Shown: piece after piece, positions 43,044-53,200 of the stretch
Layout of the letters: every line of letters begins with the position of its first letter
Position numbering within the stretch: the first letter of the stretch is position 1
Assembly: GCF_019599405.1 (NCBI RefSeq)
Contig: NZ_RKLQ01000005.1
Coordinates: 62,001-126,000, forward strand
Source of the DNA: Haloarcula salinisoli
GTDB lineage: Archaea; Halobacteriota; Halobacteria; Halobacteriales; Haloarculaceae
Direction of reading: 5' to 3'
Length of the DNA: 64,000 nt
Program-made: the position numbers and the translations under genes
Notes under the pieces: model-generated
Told to the model about the DNA's origin: nothing
Databases searched by the model: none
The model's input: only the letters and a program-made list of their open reading frames with translations

Positions 43044-43928
43044 TCACACGGCACACCCGTCGGCAGCTGTCACAACGGGGGTGACTCCGCCTGTGGCGGC
43101 CGCATCACCATCCAGGAGGTCCAAGCCGAGATAGCGTTTCTCGAGCAGTGCCTCCGCCGTTGCCATCGACATCGCCAGTATCTCCGTCGCCGATTGCTCC
43201 CGGCCGACCTGCCGTGACTTCACCCGCAAATGGTCCCCACCCAACTCTTGCAATTTGGACCACACCCGCTTCACCGTCTGTCCATGCGGCTGCTTTCCCA
43301 ACTCCGCGGTCAACGCCGTCCTCACATCCGATTTCGTGAAGAAGACCCCGGAGCCATCCACGCGTTCAGTGCCGAACTCCGGCCAGCGCTTGGCCACCTT
43401 CACCGCCCGGTAGGTGTTCTGGCGATTACTCCGTTCGACGAAGATCTCCTTGACCGTCGTCTCGCGGCAGTTCGCGAAAAAATCGAGCGGCGAGGAGCTG
43501 GGTTCGACACCCTCCGGCAGACTCTCCACGTCTTCCTGCTGGTCGGCGTCGGCTTCCAGCTGTTGTGCTTTCGCCACGGCACTCCTGGCGATGTCCCGGG
43601 TCTCGTCGTGCTCTTCCTCCAACTCCTCAAGCCGACTGTCGTTGGCCTCCGCCTTTCCACTCGCCGTGGTCGCGATATCGTGGGTCCGTTCGACCTCGTT
43701 TTCGAGCTCGTCGACGCGCTCCCGAAGCTGCTCGCGCTCCTGGACAAGCGACTCTAACAACGTCGCGACCACAGGGTCGACGTCACGGTCGCTGAGCCGG
43801 GCCAGGAGCGCCTCGCAGTCCGGGCCGGTCCCATCGCCCGTCTCGATATCCATTCCGAGTGCGGCCGCCACAGCGGAGTCTCGGTCATCGAACTGTGCGT
43901 CGTCGGCGTGGGAGTACTGGTCGGTCAT
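43044..43928 (-). CDS. Coiled-coil protein with a possible DNA-binding C-terminal domain, paralog 2
   Basis: 294 residues, equal in length to paralog 1 (17374-18258). Coiled coil at about 55-130, then the conserved ERSNRQNTYRAVKVAKRWPE and VKRVWSKLQELGGDHLRVKS region. The strong C-terminal identity against a variable N-terminus suggests that the C-terminal domain carries the function. It is last in a gene series 45713-43044 in which tRNA-like elements precede two starts. Confidence 0.6.
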   Translation of the reverse strand: MTDQYSHADDAQFDDRDSAVAAALGMDIETGDGTGPDCEALLARLSDRDVDPVVATLLESLVQEREQLRERVDELENEVERTHDIATTASGKAEANDSRLEELEEEHDETRDIARSAVAKAQQLEADADQQEDVESLPEGVEPSSSPLDFFANCRETTVKEIFVERSNRQNTYRAVKVAKRWPEFGTERVDGSGVFFTKSDVRTALTAELGKQPHGQTVKRVWSKLQELGGDHLRVKSRQVGREQSATEILAMSMATAEALLEKRYLGLDLLDGDAAATGGVTPVVTAADGCAV

Positions 43929-43935
43929 CCCTGAG

Positions 43936-43981
43936 ACCCACTCCCGGAATCGAACCGGGCCACCCCGACCACGGCGTGGGC
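43936..43981 (-). ncRNA. tRNA-like element 2
   Basis: Minus strand: GCCCACG, 15 nt with CCGTGGTCGG, hairpin CCCGGTTCGATTCCGGG, AGTGGGT. Six of seven end pairs form. It lies 7 nt before the coiled-coil start and is followed by CTCAGGG, also found after element 3. Confidence 0.6.
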
Positions 43982-44029
43982 TGGCCGCGGATTGCCCGCG
44001 GCGTCACTGATCAGGTCACCTGGCGGCCG

Positions 44030-44320
44030 CTACCCATCGCCGTCTTTCGAGGGCTGGATGTTCCGACACCGGTCGCCGTACTCCGCCTCGTACTGCGCCA
44101 GCAGGTACTCGAACTCCCGGGCAGCGGCTGCTGCCGTCGCGCCCCGGGCGGTGATCGTGATCGTATCCTCGTCTCTGGTGCCGGTCCCACGCTTGAGCCG
44201 GGCTTCGACGCTGGCGCCGACGTCCGTGTGCTCGATCCGTTCGGTCTCGGGTGGGGCCCCGAGCGTGGCCTCGTGACTGTCGCGCTGTGCCTCGTCGGCG
44301 GGGGAGTTGTTATCGGGCAT
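44030..44320 (-). CDS. Small conserved protein (DUF7389-like, 96 aa)
   Basis: Has GASVEARLKRGTGTRDEDTI, TITARGATAAAAAREFEYLL: one strand pair and a helix. I recall haloarchaeal DUF7389 proteins with this SVEARLKRGTGTRDQD-type block. Role unknown. Starts 7 nt after tRNA-like element 3. Confidence 0.55.
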   Translation of the reverse strand: MPDNNSPADEAQRDSHEATLGAPPETERIEHTDVGASVEARLKRGTGTRDEDTITITARGATAAAAAREFEYLLAQYEAEYGDRCRNIQPSKDGDG

Positions 44321-44327
44321 CCCTGAG

Positions 44328-44373
44328 ACCCACCCCCGGAATCGAACCGGGCGCCACCGACCACGGGGCGGGC
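44328..44373 (-). ncRNA. tRNA-like element 3
   Basis: Minus strand: GCCCGCC, 15 nt with CCGTGGTCGG, hairpin CCCGGTTCGATTCCGGG, GGTGGGT, then CTCAGGG and the ATG. All seven end pairs form with two G-U pairs. Confidence 0.6.
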
Positions 44374-44414
44374 TGGCCGCGGAGTGGCCGCGGCATCGGT
44401 CTTCAAGTTTCGGC

Positions 44415-44585
44415 TCACTCGGCCTCGCGAATCACCTCCCGGGCCTCGATGCGGACGGCGCTCGCGTAGGGGCCCTGCTGGTACTGCTCGTATAGGGCGG
44501 CCACGCGATGGAACTCCCCACACCACTCTGTGTAGTGGGTGAGCCCGCCGACCGCGTAGCACAGGCGCCACTCCTCGGCGTCCAT
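44415..44585 (-). CDS. Small conserved protein (56 aa)
   Basis: MDAEEWRLCYAVGGLTHYTE, WCGEFHRVAALYEQYQQ. A truncated paralog lies at 18354-18536. Its ATG overlaps the stop of the gene before by 1 nt (TGATG). Function unknown. Confidence 0.5.
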   Translation of the reverse strand: MDAEEWRLCYAVGGLTHYTEWCGEFHRVAALYEQYQQGPYASAVRIEAREVIREAE

Positions 44586-44833
44586 CACCGGGCACCTCCG
44601 AACGCCGGCGCCGGGGCGACGTCGACGGTGGGTACGTGGTAGGTAGCGATGTCGTCGGCTCGCTGGACCGCCTGGACCACCGTCGCCGGCTCGCCATAGT
44701 GCAGCCGCTGGATAGACTCCCGAGCGAGGTCGGCCAGGAGTGCCGTTTCGAGCGGGCCATCGGCCGCCAGCACGAGCAGATGGGGCCGACACTCCAGGGC
44801 CGAACAGACGACCACATCACCGGCGGTGATCAT
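44585..44833 (-). CDS. Small conserved protein (82 aa)
   Basis: From MITAGDVVVCSALECRPHLL; the earlier TTG start was refused. Strand-helix pattern with LETALLADLARESIQRLHYG. Coupled to the next gene. Function unknown. Confidence 0.45.
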   Translation of the reverse strand: MITAGDVVVCSALECRPHLLVLAADGPLETALLADLARESIQRLHYGEPATVVQAVQRADDIATYHVPTVDVAPAPAFGGAR

Positions 44834-45295
44834 CACCGCCACCTCCCGAATGTCGCCCGACAAAGTTTATTACGAATCCTCACAGACCGGGATAATGGGA
44901 CGTGATCCCGTGCCCACAATTTCCCTCTGACAGCCCCCCACCAGGGGTCACCGTCCCGTGTGTCGTCGGCCGGGTGCTGGTCACATCCGGCCACTCGTCG
45001 ACGTGGCGAGCGCCAGCAAAGTTCTCCAACGTGGGTGACAACACGACGCCGATGCCAGTCTCCACCCCAGCCACTGCGTGGGTACTGGTCACCGCGTACT
45101 GTGTGCCCGACCAACCGCTGGTGGGAGTGAGGTCGCCCGCCGTCCCTGTCAGTCAGAAAGACTATACTGCCGTGCCAGTCAAGACGAATGCAGGCACGAT
45201 TGTGGCTGTCAGAGGCACTTCGTGGGCCGGCACTTCGTGACCGGCCCCGTTTTGCAGCGTCGCTACTGTTGGCACTACATCGGGGCATGCGAATG
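44834..45295. other. Region without a confident gene
   Basis: A frame of 70 codons (GTG 45092 to 44880, minus strand) has fair codon use but no recognisable feature, and other frames contradict it. I leave the region unassigned. Confidence 0.3.
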
Positions 45296-45341
45296 GCCCG
45301 CGCCCGGAATCGAACCGGGCGACGCCGACCACGGCGCGGGC
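45296..45341 (-). ncRNA. tRNA-like element 4 (fully paired stem)
   Basis: Minus strand: GCCCGCG, CCGTGGTCGGCGTCG, hairpin CCCGGTTCGATTCCGGG, CGCGGGC. All seven end pairs are Watson-Crick. It begins 6 nt after the stop of the PadR-like gene and is not followed at once by a convincing start. Confidence 0.6.
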
Positions 45342-45347
45342 TCGGGG

Positions 45348-45713
45348 CTACTCGATGGGTGTGGCGGGCAGCATCTCGGGCAGGTCCAGTTCCTCGACGA
45401 GGCGGCCGTGGGCCGCCAGACACTCTCGGGCTGTGTCGGTGAGTTCGTAGGCGGTCTTGCGGTCGGTGATCGGCCGGCGTGTGACCAGGCCGGTCTCGTC
45501 GAGGTGGCCGAGGTTGGTGTACACTCTGGAGCGGTTGACGTCGTCGGGATAGCGGGCCTCGAGCCACTCGTGCAAGGCCGCGCCGTAGGCGTCCTGCCCG
45601 AGGCGGGCGTGGGTGGCGATGCCCAACAGGAGGTCCCGCTGGAAGCCCGTGCAGTCGTACCACTGGTCTGGCGGGCGATGCATCTCTTCGTGGGTGGGGT
45701 CGGTCTCGGTCAT
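45348..45713 (-). CDS. PadR-like regulator
   Basis: 121 residues. Contains CTGFQRDLLLGIATHARLGQ, NRSRVYTNLGHLDETGLVTR and ITDRKTAYELTDTARECL: the winged helix of PadR proteins, of the same group as 20118-20408. First gene of the minus-strand series leading to the coiled-coil gene; probably its regulator. Confidence 0.75.
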   Translation of the reverse strand: MTETDPTHEEMHRPPDQWYDCTGFQRDLLLGIATHARLGQDAYGAALHEWLEARYPDDVNRSRVYTNLGHLDETGLVTRRPITDRKTAYELTDTARECLAAHGRLVEELDLPEMLPATPIE

Positions 45714-45865
45714 GGGTAGCGGGGGCGACGGGTTCGTTTCGTCGCCTATACTGCAAATTATAGCTGAGTCATTATAATAGTTACCGTCTGGAAACTAATA
45801 AACGGCTGTAGACTCAGTCAGTCTTCCGATGCTAATTTTTGTTTGCGAAAGCTACGGTCACTAAG

Positions 45866-46111
45866 ATGGGAGATAGAGGTCGTAAAAAGACCGTGTCTGA
45901 TCTCGATATACTGCGGGAATTTGCATTAGAAGAGGCTCCATTTATGCACCCGACAGAGCTGACTGATACCCTGGATATGTCTCGACAAGGTGTCTACAAG
46001 CGGCTCGTCCAACTGGAAGAGGATGGATTACTGGACAGTAAGAAAGCTGCCGATACTCGGAATTGGTGGCTCACTGACGATGGACGACGCTATATCTCGG
46101 AAAACTCCTGA
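45866..46111 (+). CDS. Winged-helix protein (81 aa)
   Basis: From MGDRGRKKTVSDLDILREFA. The helix-turn-helix is MHPTELTDTLDMSRQGVYKR, with a wing ending NWWLTDDGRRY. Its 3' end overlaps the convergent gene 46090-46329, whose product has the same architecture. Confidence 0.65.
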   Translation: MGDRGRKKTVSDLDILREFALEEAPFMHPTELTDTLDMSRQGVYKRLVQLEEDGLLDSKKAADTRNWWLTDDGRRYISENS

Positions 46112-46329
46112 TCCTCTTCGCGCCACCAGCCAACCATACGCTGTGTCGGCTTCTTTCTGAAAACCTCGCCTTCCTCCTCTAAGGTACAGAGGCGTTTGTG
46201 TATCGCTGTCCGGGTAATTGGGAGAATATCCTCTAACTCGCTGGCAGTGACAAATGGCCCCTCGATTTCATCGAATGCCGCCAGCAGTTCTTCATCGGAA
46301 ACTTGCTGATTCCCGTGGTTGGCACACAT
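46090..46329 (-). CDS. Winged-helix protein (79 aa), convergent paralog
   Basis: LLAAFDEIEGPFVTASELED, ITRTAIHKRLCTLEEEGEVF, then GWWREED. It aligns along its length with 45866-46111. The 22-bp overlap of the 3' ends means the transcripts are complementary there. Confidence 0.65.
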   Translation of the reverse strand: MCANHGNQQVSDEELLAAFDEIEGPFVTASELEDILPITRTAIHKRLCTLEEEGEVFRKKPTQRMVGWWREEDQEFSEI

Positions 46330-46486
46330 CTGTAGTGCCAGTATTTAGTTGCCGTACGACAATAAATTTATGGTGGTGGAAATACAATGTATAGAATAGG
46401 AACCAACGTGCTGTCGGGTGATTTCGTCGCTTTAGGAAATCGCCCCGGTGCTGGAACACCGAAGCGCGTGGTTCCAGTCAGAACCA

Positions 46487-46663
46487 ATGGCAACTACGCA
46501 GTGCACCGACAGTAAAGCTGTCGGCACGGTGGATGCACAGGCACAGGACACTGGTCGCTCGGTCGTCGACATCGTCACCGCAGACCTGCGGTTGACCGAC
46601 TGGAACGTGTACCGGACCGTTTCTGAGTGCTCCGAGGACACGATTCACCGGCTCCAAGCATGA
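46487..46663 (+). CDS. Small protein of a coupled pair (58 aa)
   Basis: From MATTQCTDSKAVGTVDAQAQ; VVDIVTADLRLTDWNVYRTV gives a helical centre. ATGA overlap with the next gene. Function unknown. Confidence 0.45.
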   Translation: MATTQCTDSKAVGTVDAQAQDTGRSVVDIVTADLRLTDWNVYRTVSECSEDTIHRLQA

Positions 46664-46842
46664 CCGAGCTCTCCGTCGCTGATGCGAAGGGGTTCGTGTA
46701 CGAGCCCGTTCGTGGCCCGAAGCGGAAGATTGAGTTCGAGCCCAGGTCAGATGGGACCTTTGAACGGGTCGAGGCGGTCTGGAACGGATGTCGATGGCGC
46801 GTGACTGGACGTGAGGTCGTGAAATCGATACGCCGTATCTGA
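46660..46842 (+). CDS. Small protein of a coupled pair (60 aa)
   Basis: MTELSVADAKGFVYEPVRGP, then VEAVWNGCRWRVTGREVVKS: mainly strands, basic C-terminus. Translationally coupled to 46487-46663. Function unknown; a toxin-antitoxin-like pair is possible from size and order only. Confidence 0.45.
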   Translation: MTELSVADAKGFVYEPVRGPKRKIEFEPRSDGTFERVEAVWNGCRWRVTGREVVKSIRRI

Positions 46843-46901
46843 GCTGCGGTTTGTTTTCTCTGGTTTGCTCAAGCGTCGCTGTTTGGATAGTTTCGCGCGC
46901 C

Positions 46902-46942
46902 TTAACCAACATTGAACCGAATACACCCGCCTTGTTGGTTAA
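46902..46942. repeat. Repeat D, copy 3 (stem only)
   Basis: TTAACCAACA (46902-46911) and TGTTGGTTAA (46933-46942), 21-nt loop. The outer flanks of copies 1 and 2 are not kept. Confidence 0.55.
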
Positions 46943-47004
46943 ACAGCTACTCGACCGACCTCCCACTCTGCGGTCCCATCTTCGGCGGTTGCGGTCTGCA
47001 CGAC

Positions 47005-47034
47005 CATCCCGATCGAGCGCCCGAGTGCCGGATG
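47005..47034. repeat. 30-bp direct repeat left of CRISPR-Cas
   Basis: CATCCCGATCGAGCGCCCGA followed by GTGCCGGATG. The last 30 bp of the window (63971-64000) have the same sequence with two changes, so copies lie on both sides of the CRISPR-Cas locus in the same direction. Followed at 47036-47135 by a GC-rich block sharing phrases with repeats A and B. Confidence 0.6.
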
Positions 47035-47219
47035 GGTGAAAGCCCGGGAACGCAACGAAGTGAGTACCCCGGAACACAGCGACCAACGAGAGCGTCCTCG
47101 TTCCGGCGAGGGAGGGCGCGAGTGAGGGTTCTATAACAAAGTCAACTCTATAGCGCACCCGAGATTTACGAAACCAGTCTTATTTATCGACTGTCTGAGG
47201 TCCATAGTAGATATCCCGC

Positions 47220-47236
47220 ACGTGTTCGTCTGAAAC
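47220..47236 (-). repeat. Half of a degenerate CRISPR repeat
   Basis: GTTCGTCTGAAAC, the leader-proximal half of the repeat, preceded by unrelated bases; it lies 38 nt beyond the last full repeat. A worn trailer end. Confidence 0.5.
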
Positions 47237-47273
47237 GCAGGACATAGATGGTCCCCTGGCCGTGTTCGTAGAT

Positions 47274-50200
47274 GCTTCAACCCCACGAGGGTTCGTCTGA
47301 AACGAATTCCACATCACGTTTGTCCAAACTGCAATGATGGCTTCAACCCTACAAGGGTTCGTCTGAAACCATATTGCGCTGGGTATCCTTCGAGACTCGA
47401 TTAGCGCTTCAACCCTACAAGGGTTCGTCTGAAACACTATCCAGAATCCATGCATCGAGAGCACGTTCCAAGCTTCAACCCTACAAGGGTTCGTCTGAAA
47501 CTGGTGCGACGACTGCCAAAAGATAATCCCACACGGGGCTTCAACCCTACAAGGGTTCGTCTGAAACCCGGGAGCCTCAAAGAGGCCCAAGAACAGAAGT
47601 ACGGCTTCAACCCTACAAGGGTTCGTCTGAAACTCGAGGACGTCGACGACGAGCTTGTCCAGGCGACGGCTTCAACCCTACAAGGGTTCGTCTGAAACAA
47701 CCGAGTACGCCTATCGGGTTGTCGACGGCGTGGGGCTTCAACCCTACAAGGGTTCGTCTGAAACCGGAAGATGCGCACGCCGCGTGGCGACCTCACCGAG
47801 CTTCAACCCTACAAGGGTTCGTCTGAAACGCACATGGGCCGGTCGTGAGGCCTCCGGTGGATAATGCTTCAACCCTACAAGGGTTCGTCTGAAACCCGTT
47901 TTCCGAGTGGTTTGGTACGTGTTGATGCTCGCTTCAACCCTACAAGGGTTCGTCTGAAACGGTCGTCCCAGCCGCTGCCGCGACTCCATGACTCGCTTCA
48001 ACCCTACAAGGGTTCGTCTGAAACCAGTGTCTTCGTATCCGTCTGTGGTTATCTTGACCCGCTTCAACCCTACAAGGGTTCGTCTGAAACGCGGCTGATT
48101 GACGCGGACAAGCTGGTGGTCAACGCTTCAACCCTACAAGGGTTCGTCTGAAACAAAATACACACCGCTCCGCTGCCGCAGACTCCAGATGCTTCAACCC
48201 TACAAGGGTTCGTCTGAAACGCGTTGAGCGTCGTCTCGCCCGTCACACCGAGCGCTTCAACCCTACAAGGGTTCGTCTGAAACAACCAGTGACCTTCCCG
48301 TTGAAGCCGGCGACGACGTGCTTCAACCCTACAAGGGTTCGTCTGAAACTACCTGTGTCTCGAAGCCGCCGATAGTCTCGGGGATGCTTCAACCCTACAA
48401 GGGTTCGTCTGAAACCACCAAACCATCCAGTCGGCCCATGACGACCTGCCGGCTTCAACCCTACAAGGGTTCGTCTGAAACCCCATGATAATGTTCGTCA
48501 ATTTATCGCTTGACATTTGCTTCAACCCTACAAGGGTTCGTCTGAAACGCCCTGACCTTTATGGGTAGTGACGGCCTACCACGGCTTCAACCCTACAAGG
48601 GTTCGTCTGAAACTGGTGACGACGGCGATACCGTCTGGGGCAGCGACTCGCTTCAACCCTACAAGGGTTCGTCTGAAACTAGTCAGTCACGACCCGTCCA
48701 ACTCATAGCCGGGGCTTCAACCCTACAAGGGTTCGTCTGAAACCAGCCTTTCACTTAACCGCGAGCCGACGCCGGAGCGGCTTCAACCCTACAAGGGTTC
48801 GTCTGAAACCCGCATCGCCTCGTTCGCAAAAGCGTGATTGAACACGCTTCAACCCTACAAGGGTTCGTCTGAAACAAAGTCGCCGCGCCCGAACGGCTGG
48901 TCCGTCGAGTGCTTCAACCCTACAAGGGTTCGTCTGAAACTCTTCGTCGTATGCGTCGGCCCGAGCCAACATCTGCTTCAACCCTACAAGGGTTCGTCTG
49001 AAACCTGGTCGGTCCACTCAGACTTAGATTCGTTCAGCGAGCTTCAACCCTACAAGGGTTCGTCTGAAACTCGATATCTCCGAGCCCGGTCTCGTCCTCC
49101 AGCTCGCTTCAACCCTACAAGGGTTCGTCTGAAACAACAGCCCGATGTTGTTCTCGATGACCGCGTCGCGCTTCAACCCTACAAGGGTTCGTCTGAAACC
49201 CGCTGGTGTTGCCGATAACCGTCGTGAACGTCTGGCTTCAACCCTACAAGGGTTCGTCTGAAACGCGGTCCTCCGGCGCGATGATTTCGTCTTTGTGCTT
49301 CAACCCTACAAGGGTTCGTCTGAAACGAGCGTCTCACTGCCGACGGAATTCCCGTTCAGGTAGCTTCAACCCTACAAGGGTTCGTCTGAAACTTTGTGGC
49401 CGAGTATACGGCACCGAACCAACCCGGCTTCAACCCTACAAGGGTTCGTCTGAAACATCGGGTACTCCGGGGTCGGGGTGGACTCCGGTAATGCTTCAAC
49501 CCTACAAGGGTTCGTCTGAAACGCGAGGGGAATATGACGGTCTCGGGCGACCCCGGAGCGCTTCAACCCTACAAGGGTTCGTCTGAAACGTACTGTCCAC
49601 GGCGGCGTCGGTGTTGCCACGGACGCTTCAACCCTACAAGGGTTCGTCTGAAACACGTCCCGCGCCCGATTCGGACCTGTCCGTCAAACGTGCTTCAACC
49701 CTACAAGGGTTCGTCTGAAACATACTTGACGTCCTCGTCACCGAGGCAAACAACGAGCTTCAACCCTACAAGGGTTCGTCTGAAACTTGTAGCCCCACAG
49801 ATGCCCACGCGACGGGATGCGGCTTCAACCCTACAAGGGTTCGTCTGAAACATCGATATAACACTGGCTTCGGATGACCAGGTCTTCGCTTCAACCCTAC
49901 AAGGGTTCGTCTGAAACGTTCCCGCCTTTCTGGCCACGCTCGACGGGCTCGGTGCTTCAACCCTACAAGGGTTCGTCTGAAACGAAGTTGCCGATGCCAC
50001 CACCGAACTGCTCAACGGGCGCTTCAACCCTACAAGGGTTCGTCTGAAACATCTCGTCCGTCTCCCGGCCGAGGTAGTTGTCGCGGCTTCAACCCTACAA
50101 GGGTTCGTCTGAAACACGGTAGCAACAGCGTTCAACATTTGAATATCGGTGGCTTCAACCCTACAAGGGTTCGTCTGAAACAGCCTGTCGACGACGTAAC

Positions 50201-53200
50201 CCGGGTTCACGAGGTCGGCTTCAACCCTACAAGGGTTCGTCTGAAACGCTCATCGCTTCCTCCGTTTGTATTCGGTTGCTTTCGCTTCAACCCTACAAGG
50301 GTTCGTCTGAAACACGTAAGCGCTGCATACGGCTAAAACGTTGCTCCGGCTTCAACCCTACAAGGGTTCGTCTGAAACACTCCCACGACGGTCGATGGTG
50401 ATATTGAGTCGGGTGCTTCAACCCTACAAGGGTTCGTCTGAAACTCGGGTTAGCGTGAGCATATGTTATATTTTCACCCGCTTCAACCCTACAAGGGTTC
50501 GTCTGAAACCCAGTCCAGAAGCAGCGGGAGCGACAGACCCGACAGCGGCTTCAACCCTACAAGGGTTCGTCTGAAACGGAGCGCGGTACCAACCGCGACC
50601 TTCTCGCCGTCCTCGCTTCAACCCTACAAGGGTTCGTCTGAAACTACCAACACGGGACGTTTCCATCAGGTCCGTCCGCATGCTTCAACCCTACAAGGGT
50701 TCGTCTGAAACGGGAGCCGCCGCCCTGAACGACCACAGACGACCCCTGCTTCAACCCTACAAGGGTTCGTCTGAAACCATACGTCTCCAGCGCCTCGCCT
50801 TCGATTTCGAGGCTTCAACCCTACAAGGGTTCGTCTGAAACGCGCAGACGAGACCGACCGCTGTCGTCGCAGTTCCGCTTCAACCCTACAAGGGTTCGTC
50901 TGAAACGTCCCCACCGAAGCTGTCGACGTCGTGCCACCGCATGCTTCAACCCTACAAGGGTTCGTCTGAAACTGTTCTCGGATATCGGGGGTGTTGGTTC
51001 GTGGCTAGCTTCAACCCTACAAGGGTTCGTCTGAAACACTATTTTGTCTTGGACTCGTGATACACGGCTCAGGCTTCAACCCTACAAGGGTTCGTCTGAA
51101 ACCGTCTTCTCGGCGATACGCGGCGGCTCGTTTGCGCTGCTTCAACCCTACAAGGGTTCGTCTGAAACTACCTCAAAATCATCAACGTCGACCTGACCGA
51201 CGCGCTTCAACCCTACAAGGGTTCGTCTGAAACACCGTGGTCGCGGTCGTCATGAACCGCATGAGCCTCGCTTCAACCCTACAAGGGTTCGTCTGAAACG
51301 ATCCGCTCTCGCTGAGCCTCGATCATGAGATGCTCCGGCTTCAACCCTACAAGGGTTCGTCTGAAACGAGTACGGTCGCCGGCGCCGGGAGCCCTTTCGG
51401 CGCTTCAACCCTACAAGGGTTCGTCTGAAACACGGCCACGGGTCACTGGGGATGTTGGGCCACGAGCTTCAACCCTACAAGGGTTCGTCTGAAACGGCGC
51501 TCGCGGAGCTAGGCGGCGTGGTCGATATCGAGGCTTCAACCCTACAAGGGTTCGTCTGAAACGATATCTGCGCTCCATGTCCCGTCTCCGTTGTCGGTGC
51601 TTCAACCCTACAAGGGTTCGTCTGAAACCCGCGCTCTGGTCGTTGTAGATAGCGTTCGTGTTGCTTCAACCCTACAAGGGTTCGTCTGAAACGCAAGAGG
51701 CAATCACGGCCCGCCGGGAGGACTGACTGCTTCAACCCTACAAGGGTTCGTCTGAAACGGGTCGTTCCGGCCCGATTCGCTCCACTGGTCGGGGCTTCAA
51801 CCCTACAAGGGTTCGTCTGAAACGCCAACACGGGACGTTTCCATCAGGTCCGTTCGCATGCTTCAACCCTACAAGGGTTCGTCTGAAACAAGTTGCCGAT
51901 GCCACCACCGAACTGCTCAACGGGCGCTTCAACCCTACAAGGGTTCGTCTGAAACAGTCGGCCGCGGCCTCGCGTGGGAGCGCTTGCTCAAGGCTTCAAC
52001 CCTACAAGGGTTCGTCTGAAACGTGGTTTTTGTGCAACCGAACTCGTCGGCCATTTCCTGCTTCAACCCTACAAGGGTTCGTCTGAAACCCACTGGTAGC
52101 TGATGACCAGCGACTGGCCGTCTGGCTTCAACCCTACAAGGGTTCGTCTGAAACCGCCGCAGTGTTCGCACTCCCATGCCGGTGGGTCGCTTCAACCCTA
52201 CAAGGGTTCGTCTGAAACTTCAGCAGAGACAGCGGCTCCGGGGGCGTGTCCGCAGCTTCAACCCTACAAGGGTTCGTCTGAAACGGCCACGGAAGTAATC
52301 CACAGGTTCACTGGCCAATCGCTTCAACCCTACAAGGGTTCGTCTGAAACTCCTCGTTCTCCTCAGAGTCGGCAGTCTGCTTCAGCTTCAACCCTACAAG
52401 GGTTCGTCTGAAACTGCAAGCTCTGAACTCCGACAGGACCGACAGGACAGCTTCAACCCTACAAGGGTTCGTCTGAAACTCTCTTCTCTAAGTTTTTCTG
52501 GAGTGTCAGAGCGGACGCTTCAACCCTACAAGGGTTCGTCTGAAACGAGCGTATCTCAGACGCCTACCAACAGGTCAGTCTGCTTCAACCCTACAAGGGT
52601 TCGTCTGAAACCGCGGCGTCTCACCGCGCGCATGGTCCGCTCGCTTGCTTCAACCCTACAAGGGTTCGTCTGAAACCCGACTGCCGGGGTCCGCCGACGG
52701 GTGGTAAATGTGCTTCAACCCTACAAGGGTTCGTCTGAAACGAGATTATGACCGACGGCGGACAGATGCAAAAACCAGCTTCAACCCTACAAGGGTTCGT
52801 CTGAAACGTCAGGCAGCGTAAACGAGTGGTCATGCAACCAGTCGCTTCAACCCTACAAGGGTTCGTCTGAAACGGGTGGCGAGTACGTACACCGTCGAAG
52901 TCGGGTAGGCTTCAACCCTACAAGGGTTCGTCTGAAACTAGGTTTGCGGGTCGGCCTGTGGGACCAACTGAGCGCTTCAACCCTACAAGGGTTCGTCTGA
53001 AACGGACGACGCAATCGTGTTGCCTAAGGTCGCTTCGTCGGGCTTCAACCCTACAAGGGTTCGTCTGAAACCGCGTTTCGTGGAGATATCGTTGCCCGGC
53101 TTCTGGCTTCAACCCTACAAGGGTTCGTCTGAAACGACGTAGCCGAGGATGGCCGCGAGGATGAGTGCGCTTCAACCCTACAAGGGTTCGTCTGAAACAT

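Larger units (their letters stand above)
42865..43981. repeat. Duplicated 1.1-kb segment, copy 2
   Basis: Direct counterpart of 17190-18312: shared 3' non-coding phrases (TTCCCGCCTGCTGCAGCTA, ACACACCACT), the coiled-coil gene and tRNA-like element 2. Confidence 0.65.

Noticed and set aside
44833-45756. 307-codon frame on the minus strand
   Set aside because: Its first half is an out-of-frame reading of the PadR-like gene and it crosses tRNA-like element 4; composition is Arg/Pro/His-rich, unlike haloarchaeal proteins.
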